Origin: Rhodococcus sp. UNC23MFCrub1.1
Lineage (GTDB): Bacteria; Actinomycetota; Actinomycetes; Mycobacteriales; Mycobacteriaceae
DNA length: 64,000 nucleotides
Direction: 5' to 3'
Assembly: GCF_000686025.1 (NCBI RefSeq)
Contig: NZ_JMLQ01000003.1
Span: forward strand, 124,001 to 188,000
In this document: positions 25,530 through 36,620 of the stretch, piece after piece
Numbering within the stretch: the stretch's first letter is position 1
How the letters are laid out: the number at the start of each line of letters is the position of its first letter
Translations under genes and position numbers: made by a program
The notes under the pieces: model-generated
The model's database searches: none
The model's input: the letters and a program-made list of their open reading frames with translations, nothing else
What the model was told of the DNA's origin: nothing

Positions 25530-28229
25530 GTGGCGGTGACCGACGCCGCAGATCAGCCTGCACACCCGACCGTCGAGCACTCTCGGCTCGCCGAATCGCC
25601 CGGAGCACAGAGCGCCTGGCGTACCTGGGGCCCGTATCTCGCGGGCCGTCAGTGGGGCACCGTGCGCGAGGACTACTCCGAGGACGGTAACGCCTGGGAG
25701 TCCTTCCCCTTCGACCACGCCCGCTCGCGCGCCTACCGATGGGGCGAGGACGGCCTCGGGGGCATCTGCGACCGCTTCGGCTTCCTCAATTTCTCGGTGG
25801 CCCTGTGGAACCGGCGCGATCCGATCCTCAAGGAGCGGCTGTTCGGACTCACCAACGGTGAGGGCAATCACGGCGAGGACGCCAAGGAGTACTGGTGGGC
25901 GCTCGACGGAACGCCCACCCACAGCTGGATGACCTGGCTCTACCGCTACCCGCAGGCCGAGTACCCCTACGAGGGGCTGCGTGAGGCGAGCCGCGCGCGC
26001 ACGCGCATGGACCGCGAGTTCGAACTGGCCGACACCGGGGTGCTGGACGAGAACCGGTTCTTCGACGTGGTCGTCACCTACGCCAAGGCGTCGCCGGACG
26101 ACGTGTGCATCGTCGTCGACGTCACCAATCACGGGCCCGAGGCCGCATCGGTCGACGTGGTGCCGCATCTGTGGTTGCGCAACACGTGGTCCTGGGGGCG
26201 CGACGATCGCACCGCCTCCATCGTCGACGTCACGGCGGACGCGCTTCCCGGTGACATGGCCGTGGTGCGTGCGGAGCACGGTTTTCTCGGCCGGTACCAC
26301 CTCGCCGCTCAGGGTGATGCGCGAGTGCTGTTCTGCGACAACGAGACCAATGCGGTGGAGCTGTTCGGCGCCGCGGAGAACCTCTCGGCCTGGACGAAGG
26401 ACGGCATCGGGCGGCGCATCGTCGAGGGCGACGAGTCGGCCGTCAATCCGGACGGCACGGGGACGAAGAGTGCGTTCTGGTATTCGCTCGACGACGTGGC
26501 GCCCGGCGAGACCCGCAGCATCCGTCTCCGGTTGAGCACCGCGGTGCCGGACTCGTTCACGTTCGGCCCCGGCTTCGACGCGGTCCTCGCCGACCGACGG
26601 TACGAGGCGGACCAGTTCTACGACCACGTCATCGGCCCGGATCTGTCCGCGGCCGACCGCCACGTCGCACGGCGCGCCTACGCCGGCCTGCTGTGGTGCA
26701 AACAGCTCTACCGCTACGACGTACGCGAGTGGGCGCAGGGTGATCCGGTGGGAGCGTCGGCGCCGCAGTCGCGACTCGACGCGACCGCCCGCAACCATGC
26801 CTGGTCGCACTTCTCGCTCGCGGACGTCGTCTCCATGCCGGACGAGTGGGAGTACCCGTGGTTCGCCGCATGGGATCTCGCCTTCCACACCATCCCGCTG
26901 GCGCACGTCGACCCGGACTTCGCCAAGGAACAGCTCGTGCTCATGTGTCGCGAGTGGGCGATGCACCCCAACGGTCAACTGCCCGCGTACGAGTGGGAGT
27001 TCGGAGACGTCAACCCGCCGGTCCACGCGTGGGCGGTGTGGCAGGTCTACCGCATCGACGGACACCGCGACCGTGAGTTCCTGGTCCGGGTGTTCACCAA
27101 GCTGTTGTTGAACTTCTCGTGGTGGGTCAACCGCAAGGACGCGGGCGGCTCCAACATCTTCGAGGGCGGCTTCCTCGGGATGGACAACATCGGGATGTTC
27201 AACCGCTCGGAGCCACTGCCTCCCGGTTTCCGACTCGAGCAGTCCGACGCGACCAGTTGGATGGCGTTCTACTGCCAGCAGATGTTCAAGATCGCGATCG
27301 AACTGGCACGCCACGACTCCGCCTGGGACGACGTCGCGACGAAGTTCTTCGCGCACTTCCTGTCCATCGCGGAGGCCGTGGGATCCTTCGGGTCGGCGCA
27401 GATGTCGCTGTGGCACGAGGAGGACGGATTCTTCTACGACGTCCTCGCCCCACCGCACGGTGACGCGGTGCCGCTGCGGGTGCGCTCGATGGTGGGCCTC
27501 CTGCCGATCCTGGGGGCCACCGAGATCCCGTCGTGGGTGCCGAAGGAGTGTCCGGACCTGACGTCTCGCTTGCGGTGGTTGCAGCACCGGAGACCGGATC
27601 TGGTGTCCCCGATGATGTCGCGCAACGACAACGGGACCTGGCGCATGCTCCTCGCCCTCGTGGATCCCGATCGGCTGCGGCGCATCCTCGAGCGCATGTT
27701 CGACAGCGACGAGTTCCTGTCGTCCTTCGGTATCCGGTCGCTGTCCGCGTCCTACCGCGACGGCGTCACGATGGAGGTCGAGGGCCGATCACTGTCCATC
27801 GAGTACGAGCCGGGGGAGTCCCGCACGTCGATGTTCGGCGGGAACTCGAACTGGCGCGGCCCGGTGTGGTTCCCCGTCAACGTGCTGCTCGCCGACAAGC
27901 TCCGCGCCTACGGTCGCTACTTCGGCGACACGTTCACCATCGAGATCCCCACCGGGTCCGGCGTGCAGCGCACCCTGGTCGAGGCCGCCGAGATCATCGA
28001 GAACGGCCTCGCGGACCTGTTCCGCGTGCGCGGATCCGGTCGGCCGTCGGACGGCGATCGCATCGAGTCCTCGGACGATCCGCTGTGGTCGGAGCATCCG
28101 ACCTTCAGCGAGTACTTCGACGGGGACACCGGAGAGGGGCTCGGCGCCAGCCATCAGACCGGCTGGACCGCGCTGGTCGCGCATCTTCTCAATCCCAGAG
28201 TGCCGCAACCGCCGACGCCGCCGGGTTAA
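25530..28229 (+). CDS. Glycoside hydrolase family 63-type glucosidase
   Basis: An 899-residue cytosolic protein without a signal peptide, related to mannosyl-oligosaccharide glucosidase. The N-terminal beta-rich half (to about residue 350) includes VVDVTNHGPEAASVDVVPHLWLRNTWSW. The C-terminal (alpha/alpha)6 half has WFAAWDLAFHTIPLAHVDPDFAKEQL and LPAYEWEFGDVNPPVHAWAVW, regions holding the acidic catalytic residues of GH63. GGNSNWRGPVWFPVN lies near the end. In bacteria such enzymes act on alpha-glucosides such as glucosylglycerate or small oligosaccharides; the substrate here is unknown. GTG 25530 and GTG 25536 are both possible starts. Its TAA stop lies inside the -10 box of the next gene. 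Confidence 0.82.
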   Translation: MAVTDAADQPAHPTVEHSRLAESPGAQSAWRTWGPYLAGRQWGTVREDYSEDGNAWESFPFDHARSRAYRWGEDGLGGICDRFGFLNFSVALWNRRDPILKERLFGLTNGEGNHGEDAKEYWWALDGTPTHSWMTWLYRYPQAEYPYEGLREASRARTRMDREFELADTGVLDENRFFDVVVTYAKASPDDVCIVVDVTNHGPEAASVDVVPHLWLRNTWSWGRDDRTASIVDVTADALPGDMAVVRAEHGFLGRYHLAAQGDARVLFCDNETNAVELFGAAENLSAWTKDGIGRRIVEGDESAVNPDGTGTKSAFWYSLDDVAPGETRSIRLRLSTAVPDSFTFGPGFDAVLADRRYEADQFYDHVIGPDLSAADRHVARRAYAGLLWCKQLYRYDVREWAQGDPVGASAPQSRLDATARNHAWSHFSLADVVSMPDEWEYPWFAAWDLAFHTIPLAHVDPDFAKEQLVLMCREWAMHPNGQLPAYEWEFGDVNPPVHAWAVWQVYRIDGHRDREFLVRVFTKLLLNFSWWVNRKDAGGSNIFEGGFLGMDNIGMFNRSEPLPPGFRLEQSDATSWMAFYCQQMFKIAIELARHDSAWDDVATKFFAHFLSIAEAVGSFGSAQMSLWHEEDGFFYDVLAPPHGDAVPLRVRSMVGLLPILGATEIPSWVPKECPDLTSRLRWLQHRRPDLVSPMMSRNDNGTWRMLLALVDPDRLRRILERMFDSDEFLSSFGIRSLSASYRDGVTMEVEGRSLSIEYEPGESRTSMFGGNSNWRGPVWFPVNVLLADKLRAYGRYFGDTFTIEIPTGSGVQRTLVEAAEIIENGLADLFRVRGSGRPSDGDRIESSDDPLWSEHPTFSEYFDGDTGEGLGASHQTGWTALVAHLLNPRVPQPPTPPG

Positions 28230-28232
28230 CGT
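28227..28232 (+). promoter_or_regulatory. -10 box of the zinc alcohol dehydrogenase gene
   Basis: TAACGT begins with the TAA stop codon of the GH63 gene and ends 6 nt before the ATG at 28239, suggesting a leaderless transcript with its own promoter. Confidence 0.45.
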
Positions 28233-28238
28233 GGCGGC

Positions 28239-30133
<1,895 letters not shown>

Positions 30134-30164
30134 TGAGCAGCGGTAAGTCCGGAGGACGGTCGGA

Positions 30165-30626
30165 GTGAGCAAGTATTCGCGGGTGGTCGCGATCATCGCC
30201 GTGATGGTGTTGGTTCTCGGCGTCTACTTCGTCATCCTGGGCGGGCGGGGGATCGACTTCATCCAGCTCGGCGGTCCGGTGAACATCGGGCTGGGTATCG
30301 GTGTGCTGATCCTTCCGCTGCTGGGCCTGTGGATCGTGGCGGCGACGCTGCGGGCGGGTTTTCGGCACCAGCACCTGGCCCGTCGGATCCACGACGAGAA
30401 TCTCGAGCTGGACGTCGACGACCTTCCGCGCATGCCGTCGGGGCGCATCGAGCGCGGCGCGGCGGATTCGCTCTTCGCGGACGTCAAGGCGGAGTACGAG
30501 AAGTCGCCCGACGACTGGCGCACGAACTACCGTCTCGCCCGTGCGTACGACTACGCGGGCGATCGCGGGCGCGCACGCGAGATCATGCGGCGCGCCGTGG
30601 AACTCGAGCGCACCGAGAGCGCGTGA
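30165..30626 (+). CDS. Small membrane protein with a TPR-like cytoplasmic tail
   Basis: A 153-residue conserved protein with two membrane spans (about residues 7-27 and 41-65), followed by a charged cytoplasmic part. Its end, DDWRTNYRLARAYDYAGDRGRAREIMRRAVEL, has the helix-turn-helix periodicity of a single TPR unit. A comparable gene follows dapB in mycobacteria (Rv2772c). No enzymatic function is suggested. It starts with GTG after a GGAGG-containing gap of 31 nt and overlaps the next gene by 4 nt. Confidence 0.75.
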   Translation: MSKYSRVVAIIAVMVLVLGVYFVILGGRGIDFIQLGGPVNIGLGIGVLILPLLGLWIVAATLRAGFRHQHLARRIHDENLELDVDDLPRMPSGRIERGAADSLFADVKAEYEKSPDDWRTNYRLARAYDYAGDRGRAREIMRRAVELERTESA

Positions 30627-31075
30627 CCGTCCTGCTGGTGGTGCACCACACGGTGTCGCCGCCCATGGCGGAGATGCTCGAGGCGGTGCTGGCCGGGGCG
30701 CGGGATCCCGACATCGAGGGTGTCGACGTCCGGGTGCGCCCGGCCCTGGGTGCCACGATCGCCGACGTGGTCGACGCGGACGGCATCCTCCTCGGCACTC
30801 CCGCGAACTTCGGGTACATGTCCGGTGCTCTCAAGCATTTCCTCGACACGGTGTACTACCCGACGCTCGGGTCGATGAACGGAAAGCCTTGGGGCGCCTG
30901 GGTGTACGGCAACAACGACACTGCGGGCGCGGTGCGCGCACTGACGAGCATCGTGAGCGGATGGGGCCTCGAGCCGGCCGCGGTGCCCGTCGAGGTGACC
31001 GGGTTCGACGCCGCTGCGCGGGAACGGCTCGTCGAACTCGGTGGCACGGTGGCCGCGACGATCATGCCTGCCTGA
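30623..31075 (+). CDS. Flavodoxin-fold NAD(P)H-dependent oxidoreductase
   Basis: A 150-residue flavodoxin-like protein. An FMN-phosphate-like loop lies at LLVVHHTVSPPMAEML, and GTPANFGYMSGALKHFLDTVYY is the classic FMN-contacting region of WrbA/NADPH-dependent FMN reductase relatives. It likely binds FMN and reduces a small redox partner or quinone; the substrate is unknown. The GTG start overlaps the preceding stop as GTGA, and the gene order after dapB is the same as in related genera. Confidence 0.78.
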   Translation: MTVLLVVHHTVSPPMAEMLEAVLAGARDPDIEGVDVRVRPALGATIADVVDADGILLGTPANFGYMSGALKHFLDTVYYPTLGSMNGKPWGAWVYGNNDTAGAVRALTSIVSGWGLEPAAVPVEVTGFDAAARERLVELGGTVAATIMPA

Positions 31076-31729
31076 TCACTCCGGAAGGGTCAGCGGGGAT
31101 GCGGGATCCGGCGCGCTCTCGACGAACGCCGGCGGGTTCGCCGTGTCGAACGTGGTGGGCAGGGTCGCGCACGTCGCGCCGGGCTCCGGGAAAGTGTTCG
31201 GATTCAGGCGCAGTGCCGAGACGAAACGGTCGATGCGCTCGTCGTCGCTGCTCTCCACTGCCAGGCGATGCCCCCACGACTGCAGCGAGATCCGGCGATC
31301 CATGCCCGGATACGGCGACATCATCAGGTACGGCTCGCCCTCCACCCGCGCGGCCAGCGCTGCGATCTCGCCGTCGTCGAGCGCTTCGGGATCGTATGCG
31401 ATCCACACGGCACCGTGTTCGAGGGAGTGCACCATGTTCTCGGTGCGCACGGCCTCCGGATAGACCACGCCGGTGCACGTCGCCCACGCGTTGTCGTGTC
31501 GACCACCCATCGGCGGTGAGAAGGCGTACGCCACACGGTAGTTCGGCAGTACGTGGTAGGCGGGCGGGTAGTCGACCACCTCGATGCCGTCGAGCGCGAG
31601 AGAGGGGTCGGGATTGTCGGCGGTGGGCACCCACGCGTCGGCCGTCGGACGTCCCTCGACGGCCCTGCCGCAGCCCCCGGCGAGGAGGGCGGCCGACAGG
31701 ATCAGGGGAACGAGCGCCGACCGAAGCAT
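31076..31729 (-). CDS. DUF3105 lipoprotein
   Basis: A 217-residue predicted lipoprotein with signal peptide VPLILSAALLAGGC; the lipobox LAGGC puts the lipidated Cys at about residue 20. The body has the DUF3105 features: the VVDYPPAYHVLPNYRVAYAFSPPMGGRHDNAWATCTGVVYPE region and ENMVHSLEHGAVWIAYDP, rich in His and aromatic residues that could bind a metal. The function of this family is unknown. The stop is immediately convergent with the preceding flavodoxin-like gene. An in-frame upstream extension exists, but the TACTCT box 6 nt before this ATG and the signal peptide fix the start. Confidence 0.82.
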   Translation of the reverse strand: MLRSALVPLILSAALLAGGCGRAVEGRPTADAWVPTADNPDPSLALDGIEVVDYPPAYHVLPNYRVAYAFSPPMGGRHDNAWATCTGVVYPEAVRTENMVHSLEHGAVWIAYDPEALDDGEIAALAARVEGEPYLMMSPYPGMDRRISLQSWGHRLAVESSDDERIDRFVSALRLNPNTFPEPGATCATLPTTFDTANPPAFVESAPDPASPLTLPE

Positions 31730-31735
31730 GATTCG

Positions 31736-31741
31736 AGAGTA
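31736..31741 (-). promoter_or_regulatory. -10 box of the DUF3105 gene (leaderless)
   Basis: TACTCT on the minus strand ends 6 nt before the ATG at 31729. Confidence 0.45.
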
Positions 31742-31767
31742 TCCGTCCGGCCGCACCGTCCTGCTCG

Positions 31768-32538
31768 TCAGCCGTTCCGCACCACCGCGACGACGAAGAC
31801 GCGTCGGAACGGGAAGAAGGTGGTCCCGTCGGATCGTGCCGGGTAGGCGTCGGCCAACAACGGAGCGAGGTCGTCGCGGAACTCGTCCCGACCCTTCTCG
31901 TCGAGGAGGTCGAAGATCGGGGTGAGAGCGGTGCCGGAGACCCAGTCGAGAACGGGCCGGGCACCACGGAGTTGCTGGACGTACGTGGTCTCCCAGGCGT
32001 CCACGGCGCAACCCCGGGCGGCCAGCAGATCGGCGTACTGCTCGGGATCGTCCACGGCGTTCGCGTGCCGCAGCTCGAGAGTGGGAAGTCGCGGTGCCCA
32101 GGCGTCCGATGTCGCGAGGTCCCGGATGATGCGGTGCGACGGTGCATCGAAGTTGCCGGGCATCTGGACGGCGATCACGGCACCGTCCGGCAACTGGCCG
32201 GGCCAGCGCGCCAGCAGTTCCCGGTGTTCGGGCACCCACTGCAGAGTCGCGTTGGAGACGACGACGTCGGTGTCGGAGGACGGCACCCAGTCCCGCACGT
32301 CGAGCACGGTGGCGTCCAGACCGGCAGCGCGCGCGGCCGCGACCATGTCCGGCGAGTTGTCCGACGCCTCGACGGCGGCGTCCGGCCAGCGGTGCGCGAG
32401 CAACGCCGTCGCATTGCCCGGGCCGCAGCCGAGATCGGCGACGCGCCGGGGACTCCCGACAGAGATGCGTGCGATCAGTTCGCGGAACGGACGGGTGCGC
32501 TCGTCGGCGAAGGTGAGGTAGTCGGACGGGCTCCACAT
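31768..32538 (-). CDS. tam: Trans-aconitate 2-methyltransferase
   Basis: A 256-residue SAM-dependent methyltransferase. Motif I is VADLGCGPGNATALLAHRWP, followed by EASDNSPDMVAAA and VVVSNATLQWVPEH. The N-terminal MWSPSDYLTFADERTRPFRELIARI and the later QMPGNFDAPSHRIIRDLA are characteristic of Tam, which methylates trans-aconitate formed spontaneously from cis-aconitate and so relieves inhibition of aconitase. A good AAGGAG site precedes the ATG. It is divergent from the EamA exporter, with an 8-bp inverted repeat between them. Confidence 0.88.
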   Translation of the reverse strand: MWSPSDYLTFADERTRPFRELIARISVGSPRRVADLGCGPGNATALLAHRWPDAAVEASDNSPDMVAAARAAGLDATVLDVRDWVPSSDTDVVVSNATLQWVPEHRELLARWPGQLPDGAVIAVQMPGNFDAPSHRIIRDLATSDAWAPRLPTLELRHANAVDDPEQYADLLAARGCAVDAWETTYVQQLRGARPVLDWVSGTALTPIFDLLDEKGRDEFRDDLAPLLADAYPARSDGTTFFPFRRVFVVAVVRNG

Positions 32539-32562
32539 GATGGCTCCTTCGACGGGCCGGCA

Positions 32563-32582
32563 AACAGTACGCTTGTACTGTT
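32563..32582. promoter_or_regulatory. Inverted repeat (operator candidate) between tam and the EamA gene
   Basis: Perfect 8-bp arms AACAGTAC and GTACTGTT are separated by 4 bp, 24 nt before the tam start. On the tam strand the repeat contains TACTGT, a plausible -10, so a bound dimeric regulator would block tam transcription. No regulator gene is adjacent. Confidence 0.5.
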
Positions 32583-32660
32583 ACGCACGCTACGCCGGAG
32601 TGAGCAGCACTGTCCACCGGCGCTACGGTCGCTGGACACGTGAGGGTGAGGAGGCTGCCG

Positions 32661-33572
32661 GTGCAGTACCCGCGATCCGGTGTGGCGTTGCTCGTCGTCG
32701 CCGCCGTGCTGTGGGGGACCGGCGGTGTTCTCGGAACCGCGCTGGGTCGCTCCGCGGACCTCCCGTCCACCGCGGTCGCCGCGTACCGGCTCGGCCTCGG
32801 CGGGCTGATGCTCCTCGCGGTCGTGGCCGCGACCGGGGGTGTCCTGCCGCGCGGCCGACCTGTGTGGCGTCGCATCGCCGTCATCGGAACACTCGCCGCG
32901 GTCTTCCAGGGTGCCTACTTCGCGGCCACCGTCACGGCGGGCGTGGCGGCCGCGACCCTGGTGACCATCGGGTCGGCTCCCGTGGTGGTCGTCCTCGTGG
33001 AGTCGCTGACGGCACGTCGCCGCCCGGCGGGTGCCGTCGTGCGGACCGTCGTCGTCGGTGTCGCGGGGCTCGGGCTGCTCGTCGGTTCCCCGGCCGACGG
33101 CGATCTGCGGTCCACCGTCGTGGGCGGCGCTCTGGCGGTGGTGTCGGGCAGTGCGTTCGCGACGATGACCCTCGTCGGTCGTCGACATGCCGCGCAGGGC
33201 GACGACACCGTCGTCACCGGATGGTCGTTCGTGCTGGGCGGGGCGCTGCTCGCGGTGGCAGCGACAGCCACGGACCGCACGGCGCTGCTCCCGGTCGTGT
33301 CGGTGACGAGCATTCTCCTCGTGCTCAGCTTCGCCCTCGTCCCGACGGCTGTGGCCTACAGCGCGTACTTCCGCGGACTGCGGACCGCGGCGGCGTCGAC
33401 GGCGGCGGTCGTCGCACTCCTCGAACCTCTCACCGGTACCGTCCTGGCAGTGATCCTGCTGGACGAACGACTCACGGCGGTGGGCGCCGTCGGTGCGGTG
33501 CTGCTCCTGGTGTCCGTCGTCGACGCCGGAGTGACCCACGCCCGGACGAACGCGGGCGGTGCCCATGCGTGA
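32661..33572 (+). CDS. EamA/DMT-family transporter
   Basis: A 303-residue protein with about ten hydrophobic segments arranged as two EamA repeats. SGVALLVVAAVLWGTGGVLGTALG starts the first repeat and VVGGALAVVSGSAFATMTLVGRR the second. The end ALLEPLTGTVLAVILLDERLTAVGAVGAVLLLVSV is the typical second-repeat terminus. Such proteins export or exchange small metabolites; substrate unknown. GTG 32661 is preferred over GTG 32640 because GAGGAGG at 32648-32654 is 6 nt upstream. The stop overlaps the next gene by 8 nt. Confidence 0.85.
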   Translation: MQYPRSGVALLVVAAVLWGTGGVLGTALGRSADLPSTAVAAYRLGLGGLMLLAVVAATGGVLPRGRPVWRRIAVIGTLAAVFQGAYFAATVTAGVAAATLVTIGSAPVVVVLVESLTARRRPAGAVVRTVVVGVAGLGLLVGSPADGDLRSTVVGGALAVVSGSAFATMTLVGRRHAAQGDDTVVTGWSFVLGGALLAVAATATDRTALLPVVSVTSILLVLSFALVPTAVAYSAYFRGLRTAAASTAAVVALLEPLTGTVLAVILLDERLTAVGAVGAVLLLVSVVDAGVTHARTNAGGAHA

Positions 33573-34806
33573 GCTGTCCGCGGCGGCAGCGCGTCGCACG
33601 GCCGTCGCGGCCCAGGGCTTCGGTCGAGCGCGGTCCGGTGCGGTCTCCGGCAGGCGCGCGGTGGCGGGTGTGGTGCGCTCGACGAAGTTGCTGCAGATCG
33701 ATTCGGTGTCCGCGGCGGTGCGGGCCCACTACGCGCCGGTGTTCAGTCGGGTCGGTCCGTACGATCGCCAGGCTCTCGACGATGCGGCGTGGACCGACAC
33801 GGCGCGATCGCCGCGCCTGCTCGTCGAGTACTGGGCGCACGAGGCGGCATTCCTGCCCGTCGCCGACTGGCCGCTGATGCGGTGGCGGATGGATCAGTAC
33901 GAGCACGGTCGGTGGGGCGGCGCCGCGAGGGTCGCTGCGCGCAGTCCCGGACTGGTGGAGGACGTGCTCGACGCGATCCGCGACCAGGGGCCCGTCACCG
34001 CGCGAGAGCTCGAAGTTCTGTTGGATCGCCGGAGACCCGGCCCCAAGGGGCCGTGGTGGGACCACAGTGACGTCAAGGTGGTGTGCGAACAGCTCTTCGC
34101 CGGCGGCGTGTTGTCGGTACCGCGGCGGGAACGGTTCACGAGGCTGTACGACCTCGCCGAGCGCGTGCTGCCCCCGGACGTCGTGTCGCGACGGGTGGAC
34201 GAGGTGGACGCGGTGCGTCAGCTCGTCGAGAAGTCGGCCGAGGCGATGGGGGTCGCCACGGCGGCCGACCTGCGCGATCACTACCGGCTGTCGGCGGCCC
34301 AGACCACTCGGGCCGTGGCCGACCTGGTGGACGCGGGCGTGCTGGTGCCCGTGACCGTGACCGGGTGGCGGGATCAGGCTTTCCTGCATCGGGACACCCG
34401 GGTACCGCGGTCGGTCGAGTCGGCCGCACTGCTGTGCCCGTTCGATCCGCTGATCTTCGGGCGTCCGCGCACCGAGCGTCTCTTCGACTTCCACTACCGC
34501 ATCGAGATCTACACGCCCGAGCCGAAGCGGACGTACGGGTACTACGTCTTCCCGTTCCTGCTGCACGACGAGCTCGTCGCCCGCGTCGACATCCGGGTCG
34601 ATCGCTCCGCCGGAGTGCTCACGGTGCCCGGTGCGTTCACCGAGCCCTCCGTCGACGCCCGCGGCCGCCGTGGCGAGGTGGCGGCGGCGCTGGCCGCGTC
34701 GGTGACGGAGATGGCGCGATGGCTGGACGTGGCCGACGTCGTGGTCGGTGACCGTGGTGATCTCGCGGCCGACCTGGGCCGCGAGGTACGCGCCGTCTCT
34801 CGATGA
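33565..34806 (+). CDS. YcaQ/AlkX-type winged-helix DNA glycosylase (HTH_42)
   Basis: A 413-residue protein of the HTH_42/YcaQ family. Members unhook interstrand crosslinks or excise bulky alkylpurines. The N-terminal [15 protein letters not shown] carries a Q-I-D triad, matching the Q-hydrophobic-D active-site pattern of YcaQ-like members as opposed to the QxQ of AlZ-like ones (from memory of the family). [21 protein letters not shown] and [28 protein letters not shown] are further family motifs. GTG 33559 is an alternative start. The 8-nt overlap with the EamA gene suggests cotranscription, possibly an export-plus-repair unit against a genotoxin, but that is inference. Confidence 0.82.
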   Translation: MRELSAAAARRTAVAAQGFGRARSGAVSGRRAVAGVVRSTKLLQIDSVSAAVRAHYAPVFSRVGPYDRQALDDAAWTDTARSPRLLVEYWAHEAAFLPVADWPLMRWRMDQYEHGRWGGAARVAARSPGLVEDVLDAIRDQGPVTARELEVLLDRRRPGPKGPWWDHSDVKVVCEQLFAGGVLSVPRRERFTRLYDLAERVLPPDVVSRRVDEVDAVRQLVEKSAEAMGVATAADLRDHYRLSAAQTTRAVADLVDAGVLVPVTVTGWRDQAFLHRDTRVPRSVESAALLCPFDPLIFGRPRTERLFDFHYRIEIYTPEPKRTYGYYVFPFLLHDELVARVDIRVDRSAGVLTVPGAFTEPSVDARGRRGEVAAALAASVTEMARWLDVADVVVGDRGDLAADLGREVRAVSR

Positions 34807-34819
34807 CTCCGCCACCCCA

Positions 34820-34825
34820 TAGTCT
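34820..34825 (+). promoter_or_regulatory. -10 box of thyX (leaderless)
   Basis: TAGTCT lies 7 nt before ATG 34833 and supports that start over ATG 34803, which overlaps the preceding stop. Confidence 0.5.
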
Positions 34826-34832
34826 GTGTCGA

Positions 34833-35606
34833 ATGTCCCAGCGTCCAGTGTCAGAGCATCGAGCCGGTGCCCCGTTGTCCGTTCAGCTCGTGGCCGCGAC
34901 GTCCTTCACCCCTCCGTCGGAGGTGCCGTGGGAGACCGACGCCGACGGCGGTCAGGCGTTGGTCGAGTTCGCCGGCCGGGCCTGCTACCAGAGCTGGTCG
35001 AAGCCCAATCCGCGCACCGCGACCAACGCCGGGTATCTCAACCATCTACTGGCCGTGGGGAACTGGTCGGTGTTCGAGCACGCGTCCGCGAGTTTCTACA
35101 TCACCGGCATCTCACGCTCCTGCAGTCACGAGTTGATCCGGCACCGCCACTTCTCCTTCTCGCAGCTCTCCCAGCGTTCGGTGTCCGAACGCGACGCGCT
35201 GATGGTCGTGCCTCCAGCTCTCGAGTCCGACGCGACGTTGCGTGAGTTGTTCCAGAATGCGACCGACTCGTCCCGTGCCGCGTACGACGCGTTGCTGTCC
35301 GCACTCGAATCGGAGACCGGTGCGGACTCGCCTGCGGTCGTCGCCGGGAAGCAGGCGCGGCAGGCCGCGCGCTCGGTGCTCCCGAACGCCGTGGAGACGC
35401 GCCTGGTGATGACCGGGAACTACCGGTCGTGGCGGCATTTCGTCACCATGCGGGCCTCCGAGCACGCGGATCTCGAGATCCGACGGCTCGCGGTGGCCTG
35501 CCTGCGGCGCCTCGTCGAGGTCGCACCCGACGTCTTCGCCGACTTCGAGATCGAGACACTGGCCGACGGAACGGAAGTCGCCAGGAGTTCGTACGCGGGG
35601 GAATAG
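34833..35606 (+). CDS. thyX: FAD-dependent thymidylate synthase
   Basis: A 257-residue ThyX making dTMP from dUMP with methylene-tetrahydrofolate, FAD and NADPH. The ThyX motif RHR-x7-S is seen in [15 protein letters not shown] near residue 105. The C-terminal [33 protein letters not shown] holds the nucleotide-binding Arg and His. Length matches mycobacterial ThyX, and the order thyX-dapA-rnj is conserved in Mycobacteriales. The upstream ATG at 34803 would add ten low-conservation residues. Confidence 0.95.
   Translation: MSQRPVSEHRAGAPLSVQLVAATSFTPPSEVPWETDADGGQALVEFAGRACYQSWSKPNPRTATNAGYLNHLLAVGNWSVFEHASASFYITGISRSCSHELIRHRHFSFSQLSQRSVSERDALMVVPPALESDATLRELFQNATDSSRAAYDALLSALESETGADSPAVVAGKQARQAARSVLPNAVETRLVMTGNYRSWRHFVTMRASEHADLEIRRLAVACLRRLVEVAPDVFADFEIETLADGTEVARSSYAGE

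Positions 35607-36619
<1,013 letters not shown>

Positions 36620-36620
<1 letters not shown>

Noticed and set aside
24882-27587. 901-codon minus-strand frame opposite the GH63 gene
   Set aside because: Shadow frame with biased composition; GH63 motifs on the plus strand are convincing.
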